Source: Takakia lepidozioides (taxonomy: Eukaryota > Streptophyta > Takakiopsida > Takakiales > Takakiaceae). From it: 64,000 bases of DNA. The stretch covers positions 29,450,001-29,514,000 of the forward strand of contig CM060733.1 of assembly GCA_030704615.1 (NCBI GenBank), given 5' to 3'. The notes below the pieces were generated by a model. The model did no database searches and was not told the origin of the DNA. It saw only the letters and a list, made by a program, of their open reading frames with translations. This document shows, piece by piece, positions 1 to 10,648 of the stretch (within the stretch, counting starts at the first letter, position 1; each line of letters starts with the position of its first letter). The translations under genes were made by a program, and so were the position numbers.

Positions 1-83
1 GCTGGCTGTGGGGTTTGAACCCACGCGTGCTGAAGCACAGGCGATCTTAAGTCGCCCCCCTTAGACCACTCGGGCAAGCCAGC
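1..83 (-). tRNA. tRNA-Leu (anticodon TAA)
   Basis: Read on the minus strand, a complete cloverleaf can be drawn: a 7-bp acceptor stem GCTGGCT/AGCCAGC, a D arm with GAGTGGTCTAAGG, an anticodon loop CTTAAGA (anticodon TAA), a long variable arm TGTGCTTCAGCACG and a T arm with GGTTCAAACCC. The long variable arm marks a class II tRNA, and with anticodon TAA this is leucine. There is no intron. The window starts at the last acceptor base pair, so the discriminator base is outside. Confidence 0.95.
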
Positions 84-131
84 CTTTGCATCGTAATACT
101 TTCCAGGGTGTTATATTTATATCTTTAAAGT

Positions 132-454
132 TTGATGATAGAAAACACTATGTATGTATGGCAAATGTGCTTTCCCCTCGCTCGGTCAGGTCTCTCTCTC
201 TACCTCCTTACCAATCAAAACCTTAAACCCTCCATGCAAATCCACCATCCAGACCTTAATCTTATCAAAGCAATCATTGATATTGTTTCCTCTTTGCCAC
301 TACAAATCCACATACACAAAGTTCGGTCTCATACACACATAGTGGGCAATGGAATAGCGGACCAAATGGCTCAACTTGATCCACTCAACCTATTGCCAAC
401 CCATCTAATGACCATATTTATTTGGCACACATATCCATTCTAGCTGGTCTCAAC
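132..454 (+). mobile_element. LINE remnant, RNase H part
   Basis: The reading frame from 132 to 443 encodes, in its second half, the end of a retrotransposon RNase H domain: HKVRSHTHIVGNGIADQMAQ has the His...GN..AD pattern typical of LINE-encoded RNase H. The frame runs into the hAT insertion at 455 and homology resumes at 1398. It is 5'-truncated with no reverse transcriptase in the window. Family assignment is from motif recognition only. Confidence 0.6.
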
Positions 455-1389
455 CAGTGTTGTGCGGGTCCGGGTTTTGAAGGCGGGTACCCTGGCGGGT
501 TAGGATCCAGGTTACCCGGATCAGCAACCGGACCCGTGCTATCACAAAAAACCCGGACCCTGACCCGGGTTCATTTCTAAAATGAACGAGGAACCGGACC
601 CGCCTGCTGGGTACAGAACCCCTTAAGCCCACTACCCGCGAGCCAATGTAGCGGGTCCGGTCTTAATTTTAAATTGGGCACCTGGGGTCCACCTTAGATT
701 TGGTAGGTTTTGTCATATGTGTGTGGAGGGGACCAGCAGCAATAGGCCACTGCAGCGGCCAGCCCCACCACGCTATAGCCCAGTGGTAATGCCCACACAC
801 CACCTCAAAAGCGGTTGTGGGTTCAATCCACGGAGTGGTGTCACAAAGTTGTGCCCTATGGGACCATAATTTACACCTCCCAAAGGAGGCGTCTTATATT
901 ATTATTAGGCCAGATCCCACACATCCATGCTATAGTGATCTACCCTTGAGGCATATTACTATTCTTAACATGTTTAAAGAATTGATATTGAAAAATAGAA
1001 AATGGAACTCAAACTTCTATTTTAATTCTTATTCGTGGTATACATATTCATATTCATGGTATATTTTGAAGGAATTTCTTTTAAAATAAAATTCATTATT
1101 AGGATTTAAAGTTTTTTCCAGCCAAAATAATTTTATCCCTAATTAATCTTATTTTTCTAATTTATTTAATCAATAAATTAGGACCCGGATCCGAACCCAT
1201 GAACCCGCTAATATTTCCCAATAACTACCCGGACCCTAACCCGAGTCCGTGTTGACAAATCTGGACCCGAACCCGGACCCCGATTTTCCAAATTTCAAAA
1301 ACCCGGATCCGGACCCGGACTTGGCTCCGAAAAAAACCCACACCCGGACCCGGCGGGTTCCTTAAAAAGGCAGAACCCGCACAACCCTG
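455..1389. mobile_element. hAT-type non-autonomous element with 8-bp target duplication
   Basis: The element starts CAGTGTTGTGCGGGT and ends ACCCGCACAACCCTG, so the ends form inverted repeats with about one mismatch in 15. It is flanked by a perfect 8-bp direct repeat GTCTCAAC at 447-454 and 1390-1397. An 8-bp duplication and CA-starting termini are hallmarks of the hAT superfamily. The regions next to both ends are full of short CCGGACCC/GGGTCCGG motifs, as expected for subterminal repeats. There is no transposase frame, so it depends on another element. It lies inside a LINE and holds a SINE. Confidence 0.8.
750..905 (+). mobile_element. tRNA-derived SINE, copy 1
   Basis: A pol III A box (TAGCCCAGTGGTA, from 776) and B box (GGGTTCAATCC, from 819) are spaced as in tRNA-derived SINEs. 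The body shares several blocks with the copy at 12777-12976, including the boxes, the block after the B box (CCACGG..TGGTGT) and a 3' block CCTCC..GGAGGCGTC. The 3' end is a short TTATTATTAT tail. Direct repeats TAGGCCA at 743-749 and 906-912 look like the target duplication. It is inserted in the hAT element. Confidence 0.7.
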
Positions 1390-1397
1390 GTCTCAAC

Positions 1398-2230
1398 TAA
1401 GGCTAGATTCCCAGATATAGTCCATATGGGATCTACGTACGTACATTGTAGGAGAAATCAAAGAACTACTAGAGGCATCCCGCACCTACACAAATTCCTA
1501 CATACCCTAGGGGGTCTCCTCCCCACACCTACTACACAACATGTTCCTCTATAGTTATCGATGCCCAAATTAGACAAACACTACGATTTCGATATGGCCA
1601 AATACATGGGTAACCAAGACGAACCATGTCCTGGCCTTTATTATACCCTAACAAACATTGTACGTTATGCCATGTCTAACCACCCAGAATAGATATATGG
1701 CCACACCTTCTTGACATAATCAAGGAGTTAACTATTGCTAAAAGTTTGTGTCACACCTTAGGTCCAGATGGTTGAACCTCATCAATGCAGAAACGTTCCA
1801 AGGAAGGCAATCAGATCCCCCTATACTCTACCATGCACATGGGTCCACCCTTGTTGCTGCCTATGAAGACTATGTCCGGATATCTTACTTTTTCATGGTC
1901 TCCCTATCATATCGGCATTACCGACAATGCCACTCTCATCCCTCACCATTCATATTATAGACTTTGCATTCGATAGTACCCAGACCAATCGATTACATAT
2001 AAACCTTACAAATACGAACTCTTCGTACCGGTCCTTCGTCAGGATGGATGGAACGTGGCCCCCTTGACTATTACCACCGCAGGTGTGGGGGGCGCACATA
2101 GCCATAATGTCCACATCCTAAAAAACAACCTCAAACTTCTTTTTAAACACACCACCTCTTTACTACGCACCATACATTTTACAACCATCACATCGCTCAC
2201 TGCTTTAATCCTAAAATGGGAAAGTAGCTA
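1398..2230 (+). mobile_element. LINE remnant, 3' part with zinc-finger-like and C-terminal region
   Basis: This continues the LINE interrupted at 454. Decayed frames encode a stretch like the end of LINE ORF2: an arginine-rich QIRQTLRFRYGQIHG, then a Cys-rich CTLCHV followed by WPHLL around 1660-1700, a segment RWLNLINAETFQG (1765-1805), and a final IDFAFDSTQTNRLHINL-type segment (about 1955-2000). Stops and frameshifts are frequent. It is clearly nonfunctional. The assignment rests on motif order, not a search. Confidence 0.5.
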
Positions 2231-2373
2231 GCTGACCACTATGTGACTGGTCCCAATGCTCTATCCAGCCCTGAAAGGGACAGTACCTACAAAGGGAGGA
2301 GGCTCTTATTTACGCTAGCTCTTATTTATGCTATATATATATTACAAAATTTATTTCATTTACATTACAAAAT

Positions 2374-2919
2374 TTATTTCATTTCATATTTGACCGGTGC
2401 GACGTGTGTTGATTTCATGTAGTAAACAGATTTGTAATATGAATGTTGTTTTGGAAGCAAATTTATTTTTTGGTTGTTTACATAATTTCTTAAATGTGTT
2501 CTCATGCATGGTACAGTTGTATTTAATCTAAATGCTATGTATGTGACATAAGCAATCAGAAATACGCCACACGATAAATTGTCAATTTGTTGCATGACAT
2601 CAACATTGATGTAATTGAGTTGATTAAGTTTGTTAAATGCTTTTTTTAGTTGATAATCTTTTATTTTGCGGACATGCTCAAAACAAATACTTAACATTGA
2701 ATTTGTTTCGTTTGGATTTATCATAGTTAAAATCTAACAATGATTGTTGTTAGTGAACACGTATTGTAAATATATCTTGTTTATTTGGATTTGCACAACA
2801 GAGTTAAATACACATTCTGATAGTTGGTGGTAACCTTGTTTTCTCAATTGCTGCTCTAAAAGTATTTGCATCGCAGCTACTATATGTTGATCAGACAACC
2901 ATCTCTTATTATCTAACAA
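2374..2919 (-). pseudogene. Ulp1-like (C48) cysteine protease remnant
   Basis: Two minus-strand frames (2734-2919 and 2374-2724) align end to end with the C-terminal catalytic region of Ulp1-type proteases. The first has WLSDQHIVAAMQILLEQQ, the usual entry of these domains in mobile-element proteins. The second has QIDNLSCGVFLIAYVTYIAF, which matches the conserved Gln...Cys-Gly block holding the nucleophile. A His in NNNH just before the break sits where the catalytic His is expected. One stop and a frame change separate the halves. Ulp1 domains occur in host SUMO proteases and in several DNA transposons; the AT-rich decayed setting favours a transposon relic. Confidence 0.5.
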
Positions 2920-2929
2920 ATTTGCTTAT

Positions 2930-4029
2930 CCGTAGATGTTCCAATGATGTATATCTGTACATTTTGTGTCAAATTTTTCTTTTCAAAATTGATTTCTATT
3001 GTATCAAGTCGTGTAGAAAATAATTGTGAGTAAAAACTTGTTCTTCAAAATCAATTATTTCTCTGGTTGTCCCGAACTAACTAATTAAAAGAATCAATCG
3101 GGACCACCAAAGCTGGTGGTCTTGGAATTTTTTTTTTAATGTTTTTAATAAATCGAGACCCATACAAAGCACCCCATATTTAAAAAACTCATCTAGACCT
3201 ACAATTCGACAAGGTAGTAAACCAATCCACCAATGTGTTTTTATTGCCATTGTATAATCTTACCAACTTTTGAGGTATGATGCATAAATTGAACCAAACG
3301 CAATGTTATACTGTTGGAATTTGTGGATGAATGGTGGTAAGTATGCACTAATACTCTTAGTGCTAGGTACCAAAAAAAGCCAAAAACTTGTTGAAAACCA
3401 CTAAGGAGATTAAGGATTAACAATATCTATATTGATGTAATTTTCCATATTCTATCTATTATATAATGTTATTTTATTTTGAAAAATAACTAAAAGACAG
3501 TGACAGAAGCCTAGAAATGCATTCAAAATGATCACGAAAAGAACAACATTGGGCCATGAAAGCTTACTAAGGAGATAACCACCCAGTCACCCTCCAATTT
3601 TGTTAGATTTTGAAGTTTAACATTTATTTCATTTTAATTATAAGTTTTTTTATTCGTTGTTTTGCAAGTTATGACGTTATGACTCTTTACTAAATTTCCT
3701 ACAAGATTCGTTTTTTGACACCTAAAAATTACTACCCATGCCATAAAATGAGGCTAAATATCTATCAATGATCATCCAAAAAAATGAACCTTACACATAG
3801 CTGCGCACCTGGTGCTTGCATGCACTCACCAATAATGAACTTGTTTCACCGTAAAATATGGGAGATTATATGGTTTTAAAGAGGATGGACTTTTTGTTTT
3901 TGTTTTTGAGAACAAAGTTTTTTAGCCTTGACCAACTAATTTAAGAGGTTTTCAAATTTTTGTGGAGTGTTTATTCCACACATTCCTAATTTGTGGTAGG
4001 AATGGGTAGATGTAGGGTTGGGTGGCTCA
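2930..4029. other. No gene recognised
   Basis: AT-rich DNA with only short frames. A short hairpin GACCACCA-aagc-TGGTGGTC lies near 3101-3121. Nothing else can be supported. Confidence 0.5.
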
Positions 4030-4590
4030 AAAGTTGCAGATGTTGAGTCCATTGGAAGTCCATGAAATTCTATTTTGTCCATATACCAAATGATCATTCT
4101 AGATTATAGGTTTGTAGTTTGTAGGCCTTTTTAGTTAAAGATGATACCCGAAAAACCCAATATTATGGACTAGACTAAATCAACCTATTCTTTAGATGTC
4201 AAATAGTCCATAGCTCTCAATTCCTTTAGGTAACTACATATAAAAGTGGATTTGGATTGATTTCAGAAATGGCACACCTACTTTGTTTTCATTTCTATCT
4301 CATATGAGTGTAGATCCATTTTTTTAAGTCCATAAGATTTTATGCTATAACATCTGCAGTCCACAGTAATCATCTTTAAAAGTCCATAGCTCTGTAATAT
4401 TTTATTTTTTATTTTTTATTTTTTTGTAATATAACAATTAATACACATTTCTATTGTAGTTAGAAACCTTACACCAACCAAACTTACGTGAAATTTTGAT
4501 TTGTTGAAAACATATAGTTGAAATCACGGATGGAGATCATTGCAGAAACTGCCATGTTACGCAATTTCACCCTGCATCTACCTGAATGTC
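4030..4590 (-). repeat. Dispersed repeat, copy A
   Basis: The reverse complement matches 54515-55075 nearly end to end, including shared blocks such as GGTTTCTAACTACAATAG, AATCCACTTTTATATG and GGAATTGAGAGCTATGGA. A more distant relative lies at about 48830-49130. There is no coding capacity and no clear terminal repeat, so the class is unknown; it is probably a non-autonomous transposon. Confidence 0.6.
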
Positions 4591-6540
4591 ATGTCTAGAT
4601 AGAAAATGAGGGGAAAAAATCATGTTTAGCATGGGGTGCTTGAATGTGTTTTCAATACCAAGATTTCAAAAATAGGATTTTGCCCCATAAGAGGCTATGA
4701 ACAATTGCTCAAATATCAAATCCCTCTGGTGAGGGAGTGACTCCCATTACACCTACATCGTGGTCCAAATTGTGCCCACATCCAATGGGTCTGTCCGCCA
4801 ATGGCCCCCTCATTATTTGTGCAAGACATGGCCAAGCAGAGATGGCCACGTAGTATTCAACTGTGCGTGGCCCCCTCCATGCAAGAGCAATTCTGATCTC
4901 ATGGTTTTGGGAAATTTGTGGACGTGGCAGACTTACTCCAAATGGCATGCTGCCAATTCGAGATGATTTGTCATGTCCTCAGGTCTAATATTGTTGAAGA
5001 AACAAGGTAAAAATAGCTACATCTACAAAAATTACATTAAATTTTTCATGTTCTATGAAACCCGAAATGGGATTGTTAAGAGTTAATGTCATTTATACTG
5101 AGGTCTCGACGCTACAAAACAATCAGTTTTAAAATAAAATAATAAAATAAAATAAAATAGGCTTGCTTGATATATTGATGGTGTGATCACTTTACACCAA
5201 AATTATGACATTGCTTTTGTTTGGAGGCGAATACCACTTAATGGCCTTAATTGGGGCAATGTAATTTTGCGCCCAACCCTCCTCCAAACACTCAAAAATC
5301 CCCAAGCACCACACAATAAGTAACCAGTTGATTCAGTTACCTCATTTTTGTAGATGGATTGGCAATAATGGGTGACATCCAAATTACATCCACATGATTT
5401 TGAGCTGACTAATTGTAATGTGACATTGTGCCCTAAACACTGGCCTATATGTTGATACTCCAATTCAAATTAAAGCTTTGTGAACTCGCAACTTGTAGTT
5501 CAGGCAATAGAATTTGAATGTTAATTTACTATGTGAGATAGCAATCATTACTTGATTACTTCGCAAATGCTCATCTCTTTAGAGGAATGAGGTGAATCTA
5601 CCACACAATATATATAGAGGTCAATAACCTCCTAGGTTAGTTTTGGTTTTATCCAACGGCTACAATATTTAATAAATCTACACATTGAGCAAGTGGAAGC
5701 TATCTAATTTTTGAATACTAATATGATTGCATAATATATTAAATATGAGTTACTATTTCACTAAATGATTTAGCGAGAATTTGACTAGATGTTGAAACAT
5801 ATTTGGATAGTTGTTTTCCTGACATCAACACTCAAATCCCAACCTTATGTGCAATCATAATCCTGGATGTGCATAACGTAGCAAGAAGATATTGTCCATG
5901 CCCAAAAATAAATAAATAAAATACAAATCTATACTCACTAGATGATTCTTTTGTCGATTCTTTGTCATTGAACGAGTGATTTCTGAAATTTCATACACAT
6001 CTGATTAAGGATTTTAAACTATAACTATTACACACATCTTAATGAAAGGTTGTAGTTTTTGCACGAGTCTTCTCTCTCTTTTTTGCTGAAATGCAAAGGT
6101 TTTTTTTGTGCACTAACTCTTATACATATATATGGCTTACCGACAACCCCCAACCCCCAACGGGCCCAATCCAAACCTCATTTTACACCATATTGACAAA
6201 TTTCCATGCCAATCACTCAACTTCAAATAAGAAAAATATGTCGCTTGATCTTCAACGAGGCTGGTGGATCAACCCCCTCGTCGTAATCACTCCCCGAGTC
6301 CTTGGTGGCATCCACTCCCGGAGCAAAAGCTTGAGAACAATTAGCTGCCGATCTAAGCCCCTCTTCCCTACATTATCCCTTAAACGCCCATCGAGCCCAT
6401 TTTGGGCGTTTGACCTCATTTGGAGTTTAGTAACTTTTTCAAATTTTATCCGATTTTTGTGAAATCTGTGCCATTGAAAGGCCCCAGAAACTGGCCATCT
6501 GCTGCACTTTTCTGATTGAGCAGATGATGTGTTGTGAGGA
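4591..6540. other. No gene recognised
   Basis: Frames of 60-165 codons exist on both strands (for example 5203-5463 and 6252-6749 on the minus strand), but none shows a recognisable motif or splice-supported structure. Confidence 0.4.
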
Positions 6541-7610
6541 AGTTGGGGTTTTGAAGTGCGATAGGATCTGCTGGGCCCCTCCCGCTGCTCTCGTTTGTTG
6601 ACCTCCCACGGTTTCCAGCTTCGTCTTTCATTCGCGCGCTTTGTGTCACGGTCGTGGGACCTTGCTTGCAGGTGTCCATTGCTGATGTGCAGGTTGCCAT
6701 TGCTGGAGTTGCATGCTTGTCTCTCAAGCGAGCTTAGTGTCTCTTGCAATTACTTGCTTGCTTGTATGTGTTATCTTGCTTTGTGTGAAACTACATAAGT
6801 GTCTGCTCTTCCATAGCTTGCACCTATTATTTGTCTTTACAAGTTCTCTTGGAGGCGACAAGGTCATCAAGGCATTGCGGCTATGTCAGTGGTCGTTTCC
6901 ATCGCCGGCGCAATCCTTCCTCTAGCTCTGTGCTGCAAGTAATGGGGTTTGGAGATTCCCCTCCCCCACCACCTGCTCATTTAGCCGCGGAGGCTGTTGT
7001 CATCGGTCACTGGGCGGAGAGCTTGGGAGCATCTGGAGAGCAGATTGCAAAGCTGCTTGGGGCTTTGAACGATGACTACCTATTGGAGATGAAAAAGGCC
7101 TGCACGGGTGTCACGGCCTTTGTTTCCTAGGCATGCTAATTTTTGCTACTTGTGGAGAAAACAAGCAGCTGAGATCTTGGGTTGGATTGAGCGAAAAGAG
7201 GAAGGCCATAAGGGTGGTTTCTCTCTTGAAGTCAATGTTGTGTTGAGGAGCAAGATCCGGCCTAACTTTGAGAATTCTGCCAGCTCCCAGTATGAGATTG
7301 AAAAGTCTGGCACGTTCTCTGGGTAAGAATGATTCTTTGCCTGCTTTTCTTTCTAATTTCTCACAAGATGATTCAATCCCTGCGTTCTCATTGCAAAGCT
7401 CACAAGTGTGTGTGGAGGATGTTGCTAGGTATAGTCAGTCAGGGTTTGATTGTGGATCTGTGGGATGTTATGTCAAGGTGGCAGTCAAGGACTTGCATGT
7501 GGAAGATATGTCTTCCTCGTCCAACACACATGCACCCGAATTTGTATTTGGCATTGTGTTGGAGAGAACTTGGGACATTGTGGCGGAATCCCATTTCTAC
7601 CCCTGCTTCC
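6541..7610 (+). other. Broken frames directly upstream of the piggyBac-type gene
   Basis: A GC-richer stretch with short overlapping frames, among them one starting at 6941 (MGFGDSPPPPPAH...) and one from 7268 holding SLPAFLSNFSQDDSIPAF, a small internal repetition. No domain is recognised. It could be the 5' part of the piggyBac element or host sequence next to it. TTAA-flanked ends for the element could not be placed. Confidence 0.3.
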
Positions 7611-10600
7611 ATGAATGATTTTTTTGGTTTGCCTGAAGAGGAGCCACTCCACGATACTGACAATGTGGGTTCCGAATTGGATGACTCCGATTTTGACTAT
7701 GACCCACATGAAGAAGCTAAGCATGATCCTGCTGCATCTGGTGACCCAGACCTGTGAGATATATTGTGTGGACACGGGCAATCCCGCTCATGAGGTGGGC
7801 CAATATTCTGAAAACTGGCAGGATTGGCCTGCAGCTGCAGACATGTTTGCTGACGATATGTAGAATTCTTCCACTAACCGTTTGGATGAGGTAGTGTGGA
7901 GAGGTCCTGAGCCAGACCCTAACTTTCAAATTCCTTTTGGTGATGATCCAACCCCTCCAGATTTTTTTAATAACTTGTTCTGGCCAGTGTCAATCATGCG
8001 GAAGATTCGACTTCAAACCAACATCTATGCTTAAACTTTGAATTGCAAAGGAAATTTGAGGGGGGGCTGGTGGTACCCTCTCACAGTAAACGAATTACAA
8101 GCGTGGCTAGCTCTGCACATTCTAATGGGCATAAAGAAATTGCCTAACACTCGTTGTTATTGGACAACCACATTCTTCAACTACACTTCCATAATGCGGA
8201 TTATGAGTCGTAACCGGTGGGAGGCCATGCTCCGGTGCCTCCACTTGTAGACAATAGCACGGTGGTGGTAGACAGTGGAGCCCCTGGATATGATAAATTA
8301 GCCAAGACCCGCTAGTTAATAGATGTTTAGAATGAGCTGTATGCAAAGTACTGGGATGCTGATCAGAACCTATTGACGAAATGATGTGAAATACAAAGGG
8401 AAGTATTCTATTTATTGCAGCAATACATGGCTAAAAAACCAGTCAAGGAAATTAACATCTGGTGGTTGGCTTGGTCTATTTCAAGGTATCACTACATGAA
8501 AAATGGGGGGGGGTTTTGACGTCGCGGCCACGCCGCGGCGTCGTAAAACAGCCTTTTTCGGGCGGGGGGAAGAACCAAATTTGCGACGCTCGGACGTCGC
8601 AAGCCCGTCCCAAGGGCGTTGCCAAAAAAACGTCGCAAATTTGCGACCAATGGGGGTCGCAAAAAGGCGAAACCGCGATTTGCGACACCGACGCCCGGGT
8701 GTCGCCCAACAAAAAAAAAAACCCTACTCTGCATTGCAGAATTAGCATCGTCCGGGGGTCGCAAAGTACGACGCCCGGACGTCGCAATTTAAGGGGGTAC
8801 ATTTGAATTCGGCGGGAAAATTTGAATTTAAAAAACTTGTTGACCATTGACTCCAGTTCTATCTAATGACGATATATTCATTGTTCTACATATATCATGC
8901 AATGCATACTTGAACCTAAGACCTCCACGTTATAACATTTCTAAGCCACTATAGACTAACCAACATACCTACGTTACATATATGTGTCAAGGACGAGAAC
9001 ATGACTAAACACAAACAAGAGATCAAACTAGAGGTACAAGACTAGACAAGAAGTCAAGGTCGGCGTGGCCGAATGCATGGTGGGTAAACATGAATCAAGA
9101 TGATCTTTATAACAATGGATAAGAGTACAAGATACTGGAACTCGACTCGAATACTGGAAACTGGATTATGGTACCAGATACTGGAAACTGGACTAGAGTA
9201 CTAGAAGCTGGACTGGAGTATTGGGACTGAGAACAAGAGTAGCTTAAACTTGTATTGGCGAGACTGAAGATTGTCCAGTCTCGCCTCCTATATATACTGG
9301 CTACTAGGAGGTTCCCTAAGATGCTTCCCCAAAGGAGGTTTCTTGATGGAGAAGTTTCCTTAAACAAAAGAGGTATCTCGATGGAGAAGTTTCCCAATTT
9401 ACTCTCGGTAATTTGATAAACTCCCGGTAACTTGATAACTAATGGTAACTTATGATAGATCATGGTAGATTACGATAACTTGGTAACTTCTGATATTTAC
9501 TCCTGGTAAGTTCTTCTGGGCTATGTCCGTGACACTATGTATCACAAAAGCTATATATATATATATATATATGAAGATTTCCTTCAAGTTCCTTCTAAGG
9601 GGTCATCTTGTGACGCCTGGGAATTCATGCCACCTTGCGACGGCTGTGCGTCGCAATGGTGTCGCAGCAGGGGATTGCGACGTCGGGGTGTCGCAAAAAA
9701 TTCAGCGGGCTCAGCGCCGCGGGTTCAGCGCCGCACGAGGTGTGGGGGCGCGGCTAGCGTCGCAACCCCCCCCCCCCCTCCCCATTTGCTGTAGTGTATG
9801 TGTTCAAGACGGAGGTGTATCCTTGCAGGGAGGAAGATATGGAATTGACTTATGGCATGGGTTATTCTGTTGTAACTAGGTTGCTATCTGGACTTCAGGG
9901 GAAATGACATATTGTCACAATGGACAATTTCTTCTCGAGCCCCTTGCTTTTCTATGATCTTGCTGTCAAAGGTATCTATGCTACTGGCACTCTGAAGACA
10001 GTGCATGTGGGGTTCCCATCATGTCTTGACTTGTCGAAAAACAGGAGAGAGAGGTAGGCTGGACTACCGCATGCATATCTCTAACAATCAGCTAATTGCT
10101 TTGTCTTGGTATGATAACAAATGTGTGAACCTGCTCAGTACTATTGTGAGCCCGGTGGCTAAGAATTGTTTCATTCAAAGGTGGCACCGTGGTGCCCGCC
10201 GTCTTGTTCCCACCTCCCCCCATCATGAATCACTACCAACAACACATGAGGGGGGTTGATGTGTATGATCAGTTACGCGGTTACTACTCCGTACAAAACC
10301 GTGACCACAAGTGGTGGCAGGTTGTTCTTTCATTCGGTGAACACGACCTTGGTGAATTCCTACTTGCTGTATCAGGCCTTCATGAAACAGAAGGGTCGGA
10401 GCCCCCGATCACATCTTTTTTACAATATTTCAGTGGCCAGAGGACTGACTGTTGGGTGGCTTCGTTCAAGGAGAACAGTTCAGCCAGGGTGCTATGTCCC
10501 AAAACCTCAAGCAGTTCACTTCTCCGTAGAAGAAGGAAGTGTGTGGAGTGTGGTTGCAGGCAGAGGTACTACTGCCAGGCACGTGGAGATGTCCATGCGT

Positions 10601-10648
10601 GTTTGGGTGCTTGTTTTTTTGAAACGTCACAACCATGATGGACTTTGA
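7611..10648 (+). pseudogene. piggyBac-type transposase remnant, split by a CACTA element
   Basis: The frame from ATG 7611 starts with an acidic leader (FGLPEEEPLHDTD ... ELDDSDFDYD), usual for piggyBac-type (DDE_Tnp_1_7) proteins. At 7890-8250 follow FFNNLFWPV and a long helix-rich segment with ILMGIKKLPNTRCYWTT and MSRNRWEAMLRCLHL, strongly diagnostic of the family. GACGAAATGATG near 8377 encodes DEMM with the first catalytic Asp, then a frameshift. After the CACTA insertion (8490-9796) the frame resumes with DMELTYGMGYSVVTRLL and TMDNFFSSPLLFYDLA, which carries the second catalytic Asp. The 3' end (10520-10620) encodes RKCVECGCRQRYYC, the C-terminal Cys-rich domain. Stops near 8034, 8380 and 9905 and frame changes near 10240 make it inactive. 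Confidence 0.85.
8490..9796. mobile_element. Non-autonomous CACTA (En/Spm-type) element
   Basis: It begins CACTACATGAAAAATGGGG and ends CCCCATTTGCTGTAGTG, imperfect inverted termini with the CACTA signature. It is flanked by the 3-bp direct repeat TAT (8487-8489 and 9797-9799), the duplication size of this superfamily. Both ends carry dense short inverted motifs of the type GACGTCGCAA/TTGCGACG, as expected for subterminal transposase-binding repeats. The middle has no transposase frame. A (TA)n tract lies at 9552-9572. It sits inside the piggyBac-type coding sequence. Confidence 0.9.

Noticed and set aside
6252-6749. 165-codon minus-strand frame
   Set aside because: Low-complexity basic composition, no motif, and it lies opposite broken plus-strand frames.
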